Source: JAVVPL01 sp036655775 (GTDB lineage: Bacteria > Bacteroidota > Bacteroidia > Bacteroidales > P3). From it: DNA of 23,497 nucleotides. Made by a program: the position numbers and the translations under genes. The notes under the pieces were generated by a model, which made no database searches, was not told where the DNA came from, and saw only the letters and a program-made list of their open reading frames with translations. This document shows positions 16,063 to 23,497 of this stretch, in pieces (positions within the stretch are counted from its first letter, which is position 1; each line of letters opens with the position of its first letter). The stretch is from contig JAVVPL010000022.1 of assembly GCA_036655775.1 (NCBI GenBank), positions 1 to 23,497 of the forward strand, written 5' to 3'.

Positions 16063-18516
16063 TTATTGTTTAATCATTTTCAATTGCGTGCGAATCTGTT
16101 TACGATCTTTGACTTCCACTATATATAAACCTTTTGGCAAAGAGGAAATATCAATTTGCACATTGCCATTTTGATTATTTGCATTAACATAAAGTACTTC
16201 TTGCCCCATCGTATTGTATATATGAATATCGCTTGCATTAGATCCTTTCAATGAAATATACTGGCTTGCAGGATTTGGATACATTACAAAGGAAGACAGA
16301 TTTTGCATTGATTCATTTGAGGATAAAATTTGAATATCATTTTTTTCTCTTGGGAGTAAAACATACTGCCCTTGCGTATAAGTAAGTATTCCTTTAATCG
16401 TATATGAAAAGTCTTGTTTAAGTGTGAATTTAAAAATTTCGGAACTAATAAGAAGTGATTTTCCATCTTGTTTGAGTACCCAAATACCCGCATCATTAGC
16501 GAGTGTATCACATTTTAAATTTTCTAAAAATACATACATATTGACATACGCAGCTGTTAACTCTTCAATTTTTAAACCTACAGCTTTATAGGTATTACCA
16601 GGGAAATGTTGACCGCTCCAATTGGGCTTCAAAAATCTATTTTGCTCGAGAGTGTCTAAACTCCCTCTGATTTTAATTTTCATTTTGGCCGTATACTTAT
16701 GTATTGAATCTTGAATATAGATACCCGACCATGGCGTGTTGGCATCTTGTAAATAACACCCTTTTGCATCCACAGCCATTATTACTCCTTTGACCAAAAG
16801 CACACTATCCAAAAGCATAGAATTCGCATTATATATTTGATCGATAGAGGTTAATCCTTCATCGATACTATCTTTATAAATACCTACTTTTGCAAAAGAT
16901 CGATCTGCAGCCAAGGCTTCTAAACTATTTTCTCCATATAAATCGGTGGCAGCAGCCACAACGGCTTTACGAAACAATATAAAACCCGTACTCACATTCA
17001 TGTAGTCAATCAAAGCTTTGTGCATTATTTTCAATGCTTTTTCTGCACTTATTTCATTGGCATAATGATAAAACATATAATTGGGAATCCCACTATTTAC
17101 ATGCACATCCGTGGACACCCCTTTGCCTACTCCCACTTCTCTAATATGTTTAGGTTGCCAAGCAGGACGGCCCTCTTCGCTCCCATTGCTTGGATTTGAC
17201 ATATCACGCAGGGCACCTGAAGGATAGCGAACGGTATCTTTGATAGCATCTTCGCCTATTCGCCAATTTTTTTGATCTGCTGTATACGCAAACATATCGG
17301 CAAAACCTTCGTGAATAGCTCCCGATTCTCCATTATAAGTTAAATTTGTTGAATTCATAACTATAGCATGCCCATATTCGTGAGCCGTTACATCTTTTGA
17401 TCTAGCAAAATTATGAAACGACACATCACCTGCACCTAAAACCATATAGTCACTGGATGTCCAACATGAATTATCCCAACCTTTGCCATCCAAGGTTCCT
17501 CCATTAATAAATACTTTGAGAGTGGAACCTTTGTTGTCAAACGAATTTAAACCCAATAATTGGGCATAAAAACGATTGATTTCTGTTAAATTATAAGCCA
17601 CAGAAACGGCTATGGAGTCTGTTTTCCATTGATTGTCGATAGAACGAACGATGTTTCGATTGGGATCCTCGGCCAATGGATCGGTAACAGTCATACATTT
17701 GGCATCTATCACCTCTATGGCACCCGTAAAACTATCTCTCACAAACATATTTTCAATGATATTCATCATGTAAAAAGTATCTCGCTCTTTGTATACATTA
17801 ATTTTTCGGAGAGTGCCATAGATATCGTACGCATTTGCAATGGTGTCAAACCCACTTTTATCTATAATATGAAAAGAGGACGTATGTGCTTGGCGTATTT
17901 TGCCTGACACCGCATCTACATACACTAACCATTGCTCATAATTATCAAAATTGAGAGCAAGTTCATATACTAAGACTAAATCATTATTTTCTATAGGATA
18001 ATAATACATCCCATTCACAATTGCACGCGCTGCAATATTAGAACCTTGCTCTTTTTTATTGGCTAATACATTTTGTAAAGCTAATTTTTTTGCTGTATTT
18101 TCACTTATTTTTGCTAGCGTAGGAAATGCTTTTTGTGGAGGATATAAACTTCCTAAAACCCGTTCTTTAATAGGGGTTAGATGATAGGTTATCTCTGCAC
18201 CATATACGGGTAACCCATTGAGATATTGTTGTGCTCGAACATGCACTATATTTTGTGCATCAATAGTATATTTTTTTATTTTTAAATTTTCTTTTGTAGG
18301 AGCAATTCGAGTGATCGATTTTATAGATTCAAAAAATATATAAAAAGCCGATTCTGCCATTTCTATATTTGGAATTGCTTTGCTTGTTCTGTTTTTTTCG
18401 ATAGAGTTACACAAAGAGGTCTTTTGATCGTACGACACAGTAAAAGGACACAAATCTTGTGCAAGCAAAAATAAAGGAAACAGAAAAAACAATAAACTTA
18501 ATATATATTTTTGCAT
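16063..18516 (-). CDS. Secreted M4 (thermolysin-family) metalloprotease with T9SS sorting domain
   Basis: This is an exported zinc endoprotease of 817 residues. The signal peptide is residues 1-19 (ending LFLLAQ). The propeptide contains an FTP-like inhibitor motif, QQYLNGLPVYGAEITYHL (96-113), and a PepSY-like region to about 215. The M4 catalytic domain spans about 285-550: HEYGH (His379, Glu380, His383), the third zinc ligand Glu403 in GAIHEGFADMF, and His472 in DVHVNSGIPNYMFYH, the equivalent of the thermolysin catalytic histidine. Beyond it, about 560-735 holds a beta-rich insert beginning LLVKGVIMAVDAKGCYLQD, with an OB-fold look (DUF5689-like, tentative). The C-terminus starts at VMYPNPAS (744-751) and ends KGLYIVEVK...LKMIKQ, a type A T9SS sorting domain. 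It probably matures extracellularly by propeptide removal. I see no convincing promoter. Confidence 0.92.
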   Translation of the reverse strand: MQKYILSLLFFLFPLFLLAQDLCPFTVSYDQKTSLCNSIEKNRTSKAIPNIEMAESAFYIFFESIKSITRIAPTKENLKIKKYTIDAQNIVHVRAQQYLNGLPVYGAEITYHLTPIKERVLGSLYPPQKAFPTLAKISENTAKKLALQNVLANKKEQGSNIAARAIVNGMYYYPIENNDLVLVYELALNFDNYEQWLVYVDAVSGKIRQAHTSSFHIIDKSGFDTIANAYDIYGTLRKINVYKERDTFYMMNIIENMFVRDSFTGAIEVIDAKCMTVTDPLAEDPNRNIVRSIDNQWKTDSIAVSVAYNLTEINRFYAQLLGLNSFDNKGSTLKVFINGGTLDGKGWDNSCWTSSDYMVLGAGDVSFHNFARSKDVTAHEYGHAIVMNSTNLTYNGESGAIHEGFADMFAYTADQKNWRIGEDAIKDTVRYPSGALRDMSNPSNGSEEGRPAWQPKHIREVGVGKGVSTDVHVNSGIPNYMFYHYANEISAEKALKIMHKALIDYMNVSTGFILFRKAVVAAATDLYGENSLEALAADRSFAKVGIYKDSIDEGLTSIDQIYNANSMLLDSVLLVKGVIMAVDAKGCYLQDANTPWSGIYIQDSIHKYTAKMKIKIRGSLDTLEQNRFLKPNWSGQHFPGNTYKAVGLKIEELTAAYVNMYVFLENLKCDTLANDAGIWVLKQDGKSLLISSEIFKFTLKQDFSYTIKGILTYTQGQYVLLPREKNDIQILSSNESMQNLSSFVMYPNPASQYISLKGSNASDIHIYNTMGQEVLYVNANNQNGNVQIDISSLPKGLYIVEVKDRKQIRTQLKMIKQ

Positions 18517-18573
18517 AAATTCTAAATTTTGAAGTTTGGTTTAATGCTATTGGATGGGTATGTTTAGTTAAAT

Positions 18574-18607
18574 TAAAATGTTTATATAACAAAAATGTTT
18601 ATATAAC
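18574..18607. repeat. Two tandem 17-bp AT-rich repeats upstream of the M4 protease gene
   Basis: AAAAATGTTTATATAAC occurs at 18591-18607 and again with one mismatch at 18574-18590, followed by a partial third start (AAAAT). The pair lies about 60-90 bases upstream of the protease ATG and directly abuts the ilvE terminator. It could be a regulator-binding site, part of the T-rich tail of that terminator duplicated by slippage, or simply drift. Confidence 0.85.
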
Positions 18608-18608
18608 A

Positions 18609-18634
18609 AAATCGACCGCCGAAGCGGTCGATTT
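18609..18634 (-). terminator. Intrinsic terminator of ilvE with a UUCG tetraloop
   Basis: An 11-bp perfect stem (AAATCGACCGC with GCGGTCGATTT) closes a four-base loop. On the minus strand the RNA loop is c(UUCG)g, an exceptionally stable tetraloop, followed by TTTTG and AT-rich sequence. It starts 10 bases after the ilvE stop codon. Confidence 0.9.
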
Positions 18635-18644
18635 GAGAATTAGA

Positions 18645-19664
18645 CTAAAGTACGATTGTGTTCCAACCAAACTTATCTTCAAGTTCGCCTTCTTGAATAC
18701 CTCGAAGACGACGATACATTTCGGTGGATACAGGACCTGCCTTACCATCTTTACAAAATTCGTAAGTACGACCTTCGGAACGATCTAGAATTTTTTTAAT
18801 AGGTGTAATTACTGCAGCAGTACCACAAGCACCAATTTCGTCAAACGTATTCATGTCTTCCATAGTTACAGAACGTAATTCTACTTCTAAGCCCATATCT
18901 TTGGCAATGGCTCGTAAGCTCATGTTTGTAATGGATTGAAGAATAGAATGGGAATCAGGAGTAATATATTTATTTCCTTTAATTGCAAAGAAATTGGCAG
19001 GACCTGCTTCGTCAATATATTTCTTTTCTTTTGCATCTAAAAATAATACGGTAGAGAAACCTTCTTCATGTGCACGTTCACTGGCACGAAGAGAGGCAGC
19101 ATAATTACCACCTACCTTGTACATACCCGTACCTAGTGGAGCCGCACGGTCAAAGTCACGCACTACTTGCATATCTACAGGTTTAAATCCGTCTTTAAAA
19201 TAAGGACCTACTGGACCTCCAAATACTACAAAAGTATATTCTTTGGCTGGTTTAACCCCAACTTCAGGACCTGTACCTATCAAAAGTGGACGTAAATAAA
19301 AAGATGCACCATGTCCATAAGGAGGTATGAATTTTTCATTTAAGGTAATTACTTTTTTACATGCTTCAAAAAACAAATCACTAGGAACTTCAGCCATTAA
19401 AATACCTCTAGCTGAAAATTGAAAACGTTTTGCATTTTCATCCATACGGAAAAGACGCACTTTACCATCTTTGCCTCTAAAGGCTTTCATACCTTCAAAT
19501 GCTTCTTGTCCATAGTGCAAACAAGTTGCAGCCATGTGCATTGTAATTTCTTCCGATTGCGAAACTTGCAAATCGCTCCATTTTCCATCTTTGTAGACAG
19601 CACGCACATTATAATCGGTTTTAAAATAGCCAAAAGGTAATGTACCCCAATTAATTTCACTCAT
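18645..19664 (-). CDS. ilvE: Branched-chain amino acid aminotransferase
   Basis: This is a PLP enzyme of fold type IV that exchanges amino groups between leucine, isoleucine or valine and 2-oxoglutarate, in synthesis or breakdown. The 339 residues match the longer BCAT subfamily. YGQEAFEGMKAFRG (51-64) and RLFRMDENAKRF (70-81) are N-terminal family blocks, Lys183 in MYKVGGNYAAS is the predicted PLP-binding lysine, and the C-terminal IGACGTAAVITPI binds the cofactor phosphate. FSTVLFLDAKEKKYIDEAG is also typical. The gene stands alone: its own promoter upstream and a strong terminator downstream isolate it from its neighbours. The protein is complete with no odd features. Confidence 0.97.
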   Translation of the reverse strand: MSEINWGTLPFGYFKTDYNVRAVYKDGKWSDLQVSQSEEITMHMAATCLHYGQEAFEGMKAFRGKDGKVRLFRMDENAKRFQFSARGILMAEVPSDLFFEACKKVITLNEKFIPPYGHGASFYLRPLLIGTGPEVGVKPAKEYTFVVFGGPVGPYFKDGFKPVDMQVVRDFDRAAPLGTGMYKVGGNYAASLRASERAHEEGFSTVLFLDAKEKKYIDEAGPANFFAIKGNKYITPDSHSILQSITNMSLRAIAKDMGLEVELRSVTMEDMNTFDEIGACGTAAVITPIKKILDRSEGRTYEFCKDGKAGPVSTEMYRRLRGIQEGELEDKFGWNTIVL

Positions 19665-19709
19665 TATATTATGTTTTTAAGTTTGTAATTTCTATATTGT
19701 AATATCCTG

Positions 19710-19741
19710 CGAATGTACGCAAAATTGGCAGATCTTCAAAA
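19710..19741 (-). promoter_or_regulatory. Promoter of ilvE
   Basis: On the minus strand TTTTG (19741-19737) is followed by a 19-base spacer and TACATTCG (19717-19710), one mismatch from TAnnTTTG. Transcription would start about 40 bases before the ilvE ATG. Confidence 0.5.
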
Positions 19742-19795
19742 TATTTCAGTCGATTTTTTTCTTATAATTGTACTAATCATAAGAATATGCGTTTT

Positions 19796-20479
19796 TTAGT
19801 TTCGACGAGAACCGCCTAGGTAAATCATGACATAATACAAAAGCGTAGCCAAAGAAGATAGAGCAGCAACTACATACGTATATGCGGCCGTTTGTAGCGC
19901 ATCTTTTGCATAGGGTTGTGTTTCTTGGGAGGTTATATTGGAAGTGGACAACCAAGCCAAAGCCCGTTGACTTGCATTTATTTCCACTGGCAATGTAATG
20001 AAACTAAAAAGAGTTGTAAGACCAAATAGGATAATTCCCACCAATAACAATTGAGGGAAACTATTTACTAATATAATCCCTGCCAACAACACCCATTGTA
20101 CCCAATTGGAAGCAAAACTCACAATAGGCACTAAGGCCGAACGCATACTTAGCCAAGAATAAGCTGTTGCATGTTGAACGGCATGTCCACATTCGTGTGC
20201 GGCCACGGCTGCAGAGGCTACACTATTTCCATAAAACACATCTTTACTTAAATTGATAGTCTGTGTTTGTGGATTGTAATGATCGGTAAGTTTACCTTCT
20301 ACACAAATAACTTTTACATCTCTGATGTCATTGTCATGCAACATTTTTTCAGCAATATCCTTCCCTGTCAAACCATAGTTGATAGGGATCTTAGAATATT
20401 TTGCAAATTTCGATTTTAAACGGCTACTTATCAACATGCTTAAAAGCATAAAGAAGCCAAAAATTACCCAGATTAACAT
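19796..20479 (-). CDS. YugP-type membrane zinc metallopeptidase
   Basis: The 227 residues make a predicted integral inner-membrane peptidase of the Zn_peptidase_2 (YugP) family. An N-terminal membrane segment (about 1-18) is followed by a soluble part with HYNPQTQTINLS and the zinc motif AHECGHAVQH (His95, Glu96, His99). Two or three hydrophobic helices follow, centred at about 125, 145 and 215. PVEINASQRALAWL (163-176) is a conserved family block. The length and order of parts are normal for the family. The cellular substrate is not known for this family to my knowledge; membrane-protein quality control is a plausible inference only. It follows cysS but has its own promoter overlapping the cysS stop codon. 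Confidence 0.9.
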   Translation of the reverse strand: MLIWVIFGFFMLLSMLISSRLKSKFAKYSKIPINYGLTGKDIAEKMLHDNDIRDVKVICVEGKLTDHYNPQTQTINLSKDVFYGNSVASAAVAAHECGHAVQHATAYSWLSMRSALVPIVSFASNWVQWVLLAGIILVNSFPQLLLVGIILFGLTTLFSFITLPVEINASQRALAWLSTSNITSQETQPYAKDALQTAAYTYVVAALSSLATLLYYVMIYLGGSRRN

Positions 20480-20529
20480 ATTTTCTTTTTTTTCGTTTGT
20501 TTTTTACTTTCAATTTTTATACCAATATA

Positions 20530-20561
20530 CAAAGATATGACAAAATTACACTATTTGCCAA
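20530..20561 (-). promoter_or_regulatory. Promoter of the zinc metallopeptidase gene
   Basis: TATCTTTG (20537-20530 on the minus strand) matches TAnnTTTG exactly. TTGG (20561-20558) lies about 20 bases upstream as a weaker -33 element inside the last codons of cysS. The predicted leader is about 45 bases. Confidence 0.6.
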
Positions 20562-22021
20562 GTTACACCCTCTTTCCCATCTTTTACTTGTATGTTTAAT
20601 GCCAATAGAGCCTCTCGTATTTTGTCGGAATTGGCAAAATCTTTTTTAATCTTTGCATCTTGTCGCATATCCAACACCATTTGCATCAATCCATTGATCA
20701 ATTCTGAGGATTGCCCTGCTTGTTCATCGGTCAAACCCATAATATCTCCTACAAATGTAGCATATAAAGCTTCAATAGCAAGTATATCTTCATTTGTAAA
20801 ACTTTCTTTTTTATCCAATGCTGAATTGATAAGACGAACAACTTCAAATAATTGAGCTATAACCATGGGGGTGTTCAAATCATCATTCATAGCCTCCAAA
20901 CATTTTTGTTGAATAGCCGCAATATTGACACTTGACACTTGACTCACTGGAATCATCGTAAGCATTTTTTTAGCTTGCATAAGACGTTTAAACCCCTTTT
21001 CGGCAGCCATTAAGGCTTCATTTGAAAAATCAAGTGTGCCTCTGTACTGAGCTTGTAAAATAAAAAAGCGAACAGTCATAGGGGAATACGCTTTATCTAA
21101 AGCGGGATGTGTGCCCGTAAACAAAGCTTCTAGAGTAATAAAATTACCTAAGGATTTACCCATTTTTTGGCCATTGATGGTAATCATATTATTATGCATC
21201 CAATATTTGCAAGGATCATGTCCGTAGGCTGCATTCGATTGTGCAATTTCCGATTCATGATGCGGAAACAACAAATCCATTCCTCCTCCATGTATATCAA
21301 ACTCTTTGCCCAAATATTTAGATGACATCGCGGTGCATTCAGCATGCCAACCAGGAAAACCCTCACTCCAAGGAGAAGGCCAACGCATAATGTGTTCGGG
21401 CTGTGCTTTTTTCCAAAGAGCAAAATCGACAGCATTTTCTTTTTCATCTTGTGAAGCTAAATTATCACGCGTATGTGAAAGCAAATCATCTAAGACACGT
21501 CCCGATAATTTACCATATTTTTTTGAAAGATTATATTTTTTGACATCAAAATAGACCGATCCATTTTTGATATAGGCCAAACCTGCATCAATAATTTGCT
21601 GTATCATAGCTATTTGCTCTATGATATGCCCTGAAGCTTGAGGTTCTATAGATGGACGTCGCACATTGAGTAAATCCATGGCTATATGATAGCGATGGGT
21701 ATAGTATTGGGCCACTTCCATAGGTTCCAACTCTTCCAATCTGGCTTTTTTCGCAATTTTATCTTCTCCAGAATCGGCATCATTTTCCAAATGCCCCACA
21801 TCCGTAATATTACGCACATAGCGAACTTTATATCCCAAATACTGAAGATAACGAAACAATATATCAAAGGTAATTGCAGGACGTGCATGACCCAAATGAG
21901 GATCACCATATACCGTAGGACCACATACATACAGACCTACATGAGGCGGATGCAAGGGAGCAAACAATTCTTTTTTTCTGTCTAAAGTGTTATAGACATA
22001 TAATTCGTTTTTAGTATCCAT
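20546..22021 (-). CDS. cysS: Cysteinyl-tRNA synthetase
   Basis: A class I aminoacyl-tRNA synthetase that charges tRNA-Cys. The 491 residues match the family. The HIGH motif reads PHLGHARP (41-48), the KMSKS motif reads KMGKSLGN (286-293), and the zinc site that selects cysteine is complete: Cys33 (YVCGPTVYG), Cys229 (WHAECTAMS), His254 and Glu258 (FPHHESEIAQSNA). HGGGMDLLFPHHE is diagnostic for CysS. The C-terminal part forms the helical DALR-like and tRNA-binding region. The KMGKS variant keeps the first lysine and the final KS. The start lies four bases after the stop of the permease gene, so it is the last gene of the rbfA-permease-cysS operon. Confidence 0.98.
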   Translation of the reverse strand: MDTKNELYVYNTLDRKKELFAPLHPPHVGLYVCGPTVYGDPHLGHARPAITFDILFRYLQYLGYKVRYVRNITDVGHLENDADSGEDKIAKKARLEELEPMEVAQYYTHRYHIAMDLLNVRRPSIEPQASGHIIEQIAMIQQIIDAGLAYIKNGSVYFDVKKYNLSKKYGKLSGRVLDDLLSHTRDNLASQDEKENAVDFALWKKAQPEHIMRWPSPWSEGFPGWHAECTAMSSKYLGKEFDIHGGGMDLLFPHHESEIAQSNAAYGHDPCKYWMHNNMITINGQKMGKSLGNFITLEALFTGTHPALDKAYSPMTVRFFILQAQYRGTLDFSNEALMAAEKGFKRLMQAKKMLTMIPVSQVSSVNIAAIQQKCLEAMNDDLNTPMVIAQLFEVVRLINSALDKKESFTNEDILAIEALYATFVGDIMGLTDEQAGQSSELINGLMQMVLDMRQDAKIKKDFANSDKIREALLALNIQVKDGKEGVTWQIV

Positions 22022-22025
22022 TTGA

Positions 22026-23255
22026 TTATGGTTTTAATTGCATAAAATGTAATTTAATTCGAGATAGAGGAATCATTGATGCCAAAGCGCCCATTAGCAT
22101 CACAATAACAAAAACAATAAAAAAATCGCCCATTTGCATTTGTATAGGATAGGCATCTACAATATAAAAATCCGTATTGCCTCCATTTAATTTAACTAAA
22201 GAAAACTTTTGTTGCATAAAGGCTATTAAGGCGCCCATCAACAATCCAACAATCGCCCCCACAAAAGAGATTAACATCGCCTCTAGAAAAAATATTTTTT
22301 GAACAAATCCTCTACTTGCCCCCATACTTTGCAAAATATGTATATCCTTTCTCTTATCATAAATTAACAACATCAAAGAGGCCGACATCGTAAATGTGGC
22401 AATTAAAAGTACAAAAGCAAAAATCCCCATAATAATTAATTTTTCGGAGGCCATACTCTGCGCCACTAAAGCATTTTGTTGTAGTCTATTTTTGACTACA
22501 AAATCATCCCCTACTATTTGCTGTATTTCTTTTTGGATTTTCTGCTCCAATTTTGGATTTGAAATTCCAATTTCCACGGAGGTCAACATATTGGGAGAAT
22601 CGAGCATTGATTGCACAAAACTTAAAGGAGCAATCACATACATATTGTCATATTCGGGCGTTGTAGTAAATACACCAGAGGCACATACAATTTGAGGAGC
22701 GTACATTTGTGCCATCGCTATACCACTTAAGTGTGCGCCCTTTGCGGGCATATACAATGACAATATTTTTTCTTTATCATTTAATTGAATGCCCATTGTT
22801 TGAAATACCCCCGCCCCTAATAAAACACTGGGGATTTGCGTGTTTTCTGTTAAATTGACAAAACCTAACTGCGTGTTTTCTGCTAGTTTTTGAGTATATA
22901 CAGGGGAGGTTTGCACACCCTTGAGCTTGACAATACGTGCTTGATCCGTATACTGCAATAAAGCATGTTCTTCCAATACAGGCAATACATATTGATATTT
23001 ATCTTGCAATTCCGATAAAGGAATTTTATCTTGAGAAAAACTTCGTCCTTGAACCAATTCTATTTTAAAATCAGAATCAAAAGCATGAAAATTGGATAAC
23101 ACAAAACTGCTCATTCCATTCATTACCGATAAAATCACAATCATTGCACCACTACTCACCGCAATACTCAATACCGAAACTAAACTGATCAAGTTTACAA
23201 TACGAGTTTTTTTGGCTAAAAAATAGCGATTGGCAATATGAAAGGCTGGGGTCAT
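22026..23255 (-). CDS. ABC transporter permease of the LolC/LolE-FtsX type
   Basis: This is a predicted inner-membrane permease of the MacB/LolCE superfamily, 409 residues. The N-terminus AFHIANRYFLAKK leads into a first membrane helix (about 22-48, rich in VLSIAVSSGAMIVILSV) and the MNGM motif. A periplasmic MacB-like core domain of about 210 residues follows, then three C-terminal helices (about 275-300, 320-350 and 375-400), the FtsX domain, with DKRKDIHILQSMGAS between them as the coupling region. In Bacteroidota such proteins next to rbfA are usually annotated as LolE-like or FtsX-like permeases and may release lipoproteins from the inner membrane. No ATPase partner is encoded here. The start is 11 bases after the rbfA stop. 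Confidence 0.88.
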   Translation of the reverse strand: MTPAFHIANRYFLAKKTRIVNLISLVSVLSIAVSSGAMIVILSVMNGMSSFVLSNFHAFDSDFKIELVQGRSFSQDKIPLSELQDKYQYVLPVLEEHALLQYTDQARIVKLKGVQTSPVYTQKLAENTQLGFVNLTENTQIPSVLLGAGVFQTMGIQLNDKEKILSLYMPAKGAHLSGIAMAQMYAPQIVCASGVFTTTPEYDNMYVIAPLSFVQSMLDSPNMLTSVEIGISNPKLEQKIQKEIQQIVGDDFVVKNRLQQNALVAQSMASEKLIIMGIFAFVLLIATFTMSASLMLLIYDKRKDIHILQSMGASRGFVQKIFFLEAMLISFVGAIVGLLMGALIAFMQQKFSLVKLNGGNTDFYIVDAYPIQMQMGDFFIVFVIVMLMGALASMIPLSRIKLHFMQLKP

Positions 23256-23266
23256 CCTTACAAGAT

Positions 23267-23497
23267 TTAAGACTTTAGTAAATCTTCTATGCGTTCTATT
23301 TGGTCTAAAGAATTATCCAAATAGAAGGTCAAAGAAGGCACTATACGCAATTGGTTTCTAACCCTTTTCCCCAAAAGTAAACGTATTTCAGCACTTTTCT
23401 TTTTAATATTCACTAGGGCCTCTTCTTTGTCTTTTGTGGCAAAAATACTAAGATTTACACGTGCTAAGGAAAGATCGGAAGTGATGCGCACACTAGT
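23267..23497 (-). CDS. rbfA: Ribosome-binding factor A, N-terminus cut by window edge
   Basis: RbfA binds the 30S subunit late in assembly and helps process the 16S rRNA 5' end. Only the last 76 residues are present; the open frame runs off the right edge, where the reading TSVRITSDLSLARVNLSIF is the characteristic central strand of the KH-like fold. The GTG encoding valine at 23489-23491 is internal, not a start. RLLLGKRVRNQLRIVPSLTFYLDNSLD is the strongly conserved C-terminal half, ending in an acidic helix (IERIEDLLKS). About 35-45 residues of the N-terminus should lie beyond the window. It is first in the visible part of the operon with the permease and cysS. Confidence 0.93.
   Translation of the reverse strand, partial: TSVRITSDLSLARVNLSIFATKDKEEALVNIKKKSAEIRLLLGKRVRNQLRIVPSLTFYLDNSLDQIERIEDLLKS

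Noticed and set aside
17629..17907. Plus-strand open frame of 92 codons
   Set aside because: It lies opposite the M4 protease gene and has no recognisable protein features.
19761..19783. Hairpin CTTAT...ATAAG downstream of the zinc peptidase gene
   Set aside because: The stem has only five clean pairs plus a mismatch, and on the minus strand it is followed by A residues, not T, so it does not meet the form of an intrinsic terminator.
23489..23491. GTG as the rbfA start codon
   Set aside because: The frame continues to the window edge and the residues before it (TS) belong to the conserved TSVRITSDLS segment, so the gene is truncated rather than starting here.

Overview
The window is chromosomal DNA from a low-GC member of the Bacteroidota, most likely Bacteroidales (genus not identifiable by eye). 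Evidence for this: two secreted proteases end in type IX secretion (T9SS) type A sorting domains; several intergenic regions carry the Bacteroidota sigma-70 promoter (TTTG, 19-21 bp, TAnnTTTG); and a divergent lptD-like gene faces an amidase-mlaD pair, an order I recall from Bacteroidales. No phage, transposon, CRISPR array or obvious foreign island is visible. No stretch over about 300 bases lacks a gene. One 10-N assembly gap (8670-8679) lies inside ridA.

Layout. 1-3643 (minus): dnaG primase, coaX pantothenate kinase and a truncated outer-membrane beta-barrel gene, each overlapping the next by a few bases. 3720-6638 (minus): a secreted M6 metalloprotease with FN3-like, BACON and T9SS sorting domains. 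Its promoter lies back-to-back with that of a plus-strand tRNA-Gly(CCC) at 6750-6822. 6909-11571 (minus): a likely operon in the order lptD-like, ridA, meaB, RNase H. 11777-16009 (plus): an N-acetylmuramoyl-alanine amidase with a SPOR-like tail, an MlaD-type MCE protein with its own promoter inside the amidase end, and a long-form urocanate hydratase. A strong bidirectional terminator then separates the convergent M4 (thermolysin-family) T9SS-exported protease, 16063-18516 (minus). 18645-20479 (minus): branched-chain aminotransferase and a YugP-type membrane zinc peptidase, each with a recognisable promoter. 20546-23497 (minus): cysteinyl-tRNA synthetase, a LolC/E-type permease and the C-terminal part of rbfA, tightly packed as an operon.

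How the genes fit together. One theme is envelope building: LptD-like LPS export, MlaD lipid transport, an amidase for peptidoglycan and a LolE-like permease. The other is protein and amino-acid use: two exported endoproteases, urocanate hydratase for histidine breakdown, a branched-chain aminotransferase, RidA (which clears reactive enamines made by PLP enzymes) and MeaB (chaperone of methylmalonyl-CoA mutase, used in the succinate-propionate route). This fits a peptide-fermenting lifestyle, but that is inference; most of the genes are core Bacteroidales housekeeping genes. I did not find a convincing new multi-gene system. The items most worth a second look are regulatory (mirror-image promoter elements at 11709-11740, the interleaved promoters at 6684-6731, the tandem repeat beside a cUUCGg terminator at 18574-18634), plus the unusual protease architectures.
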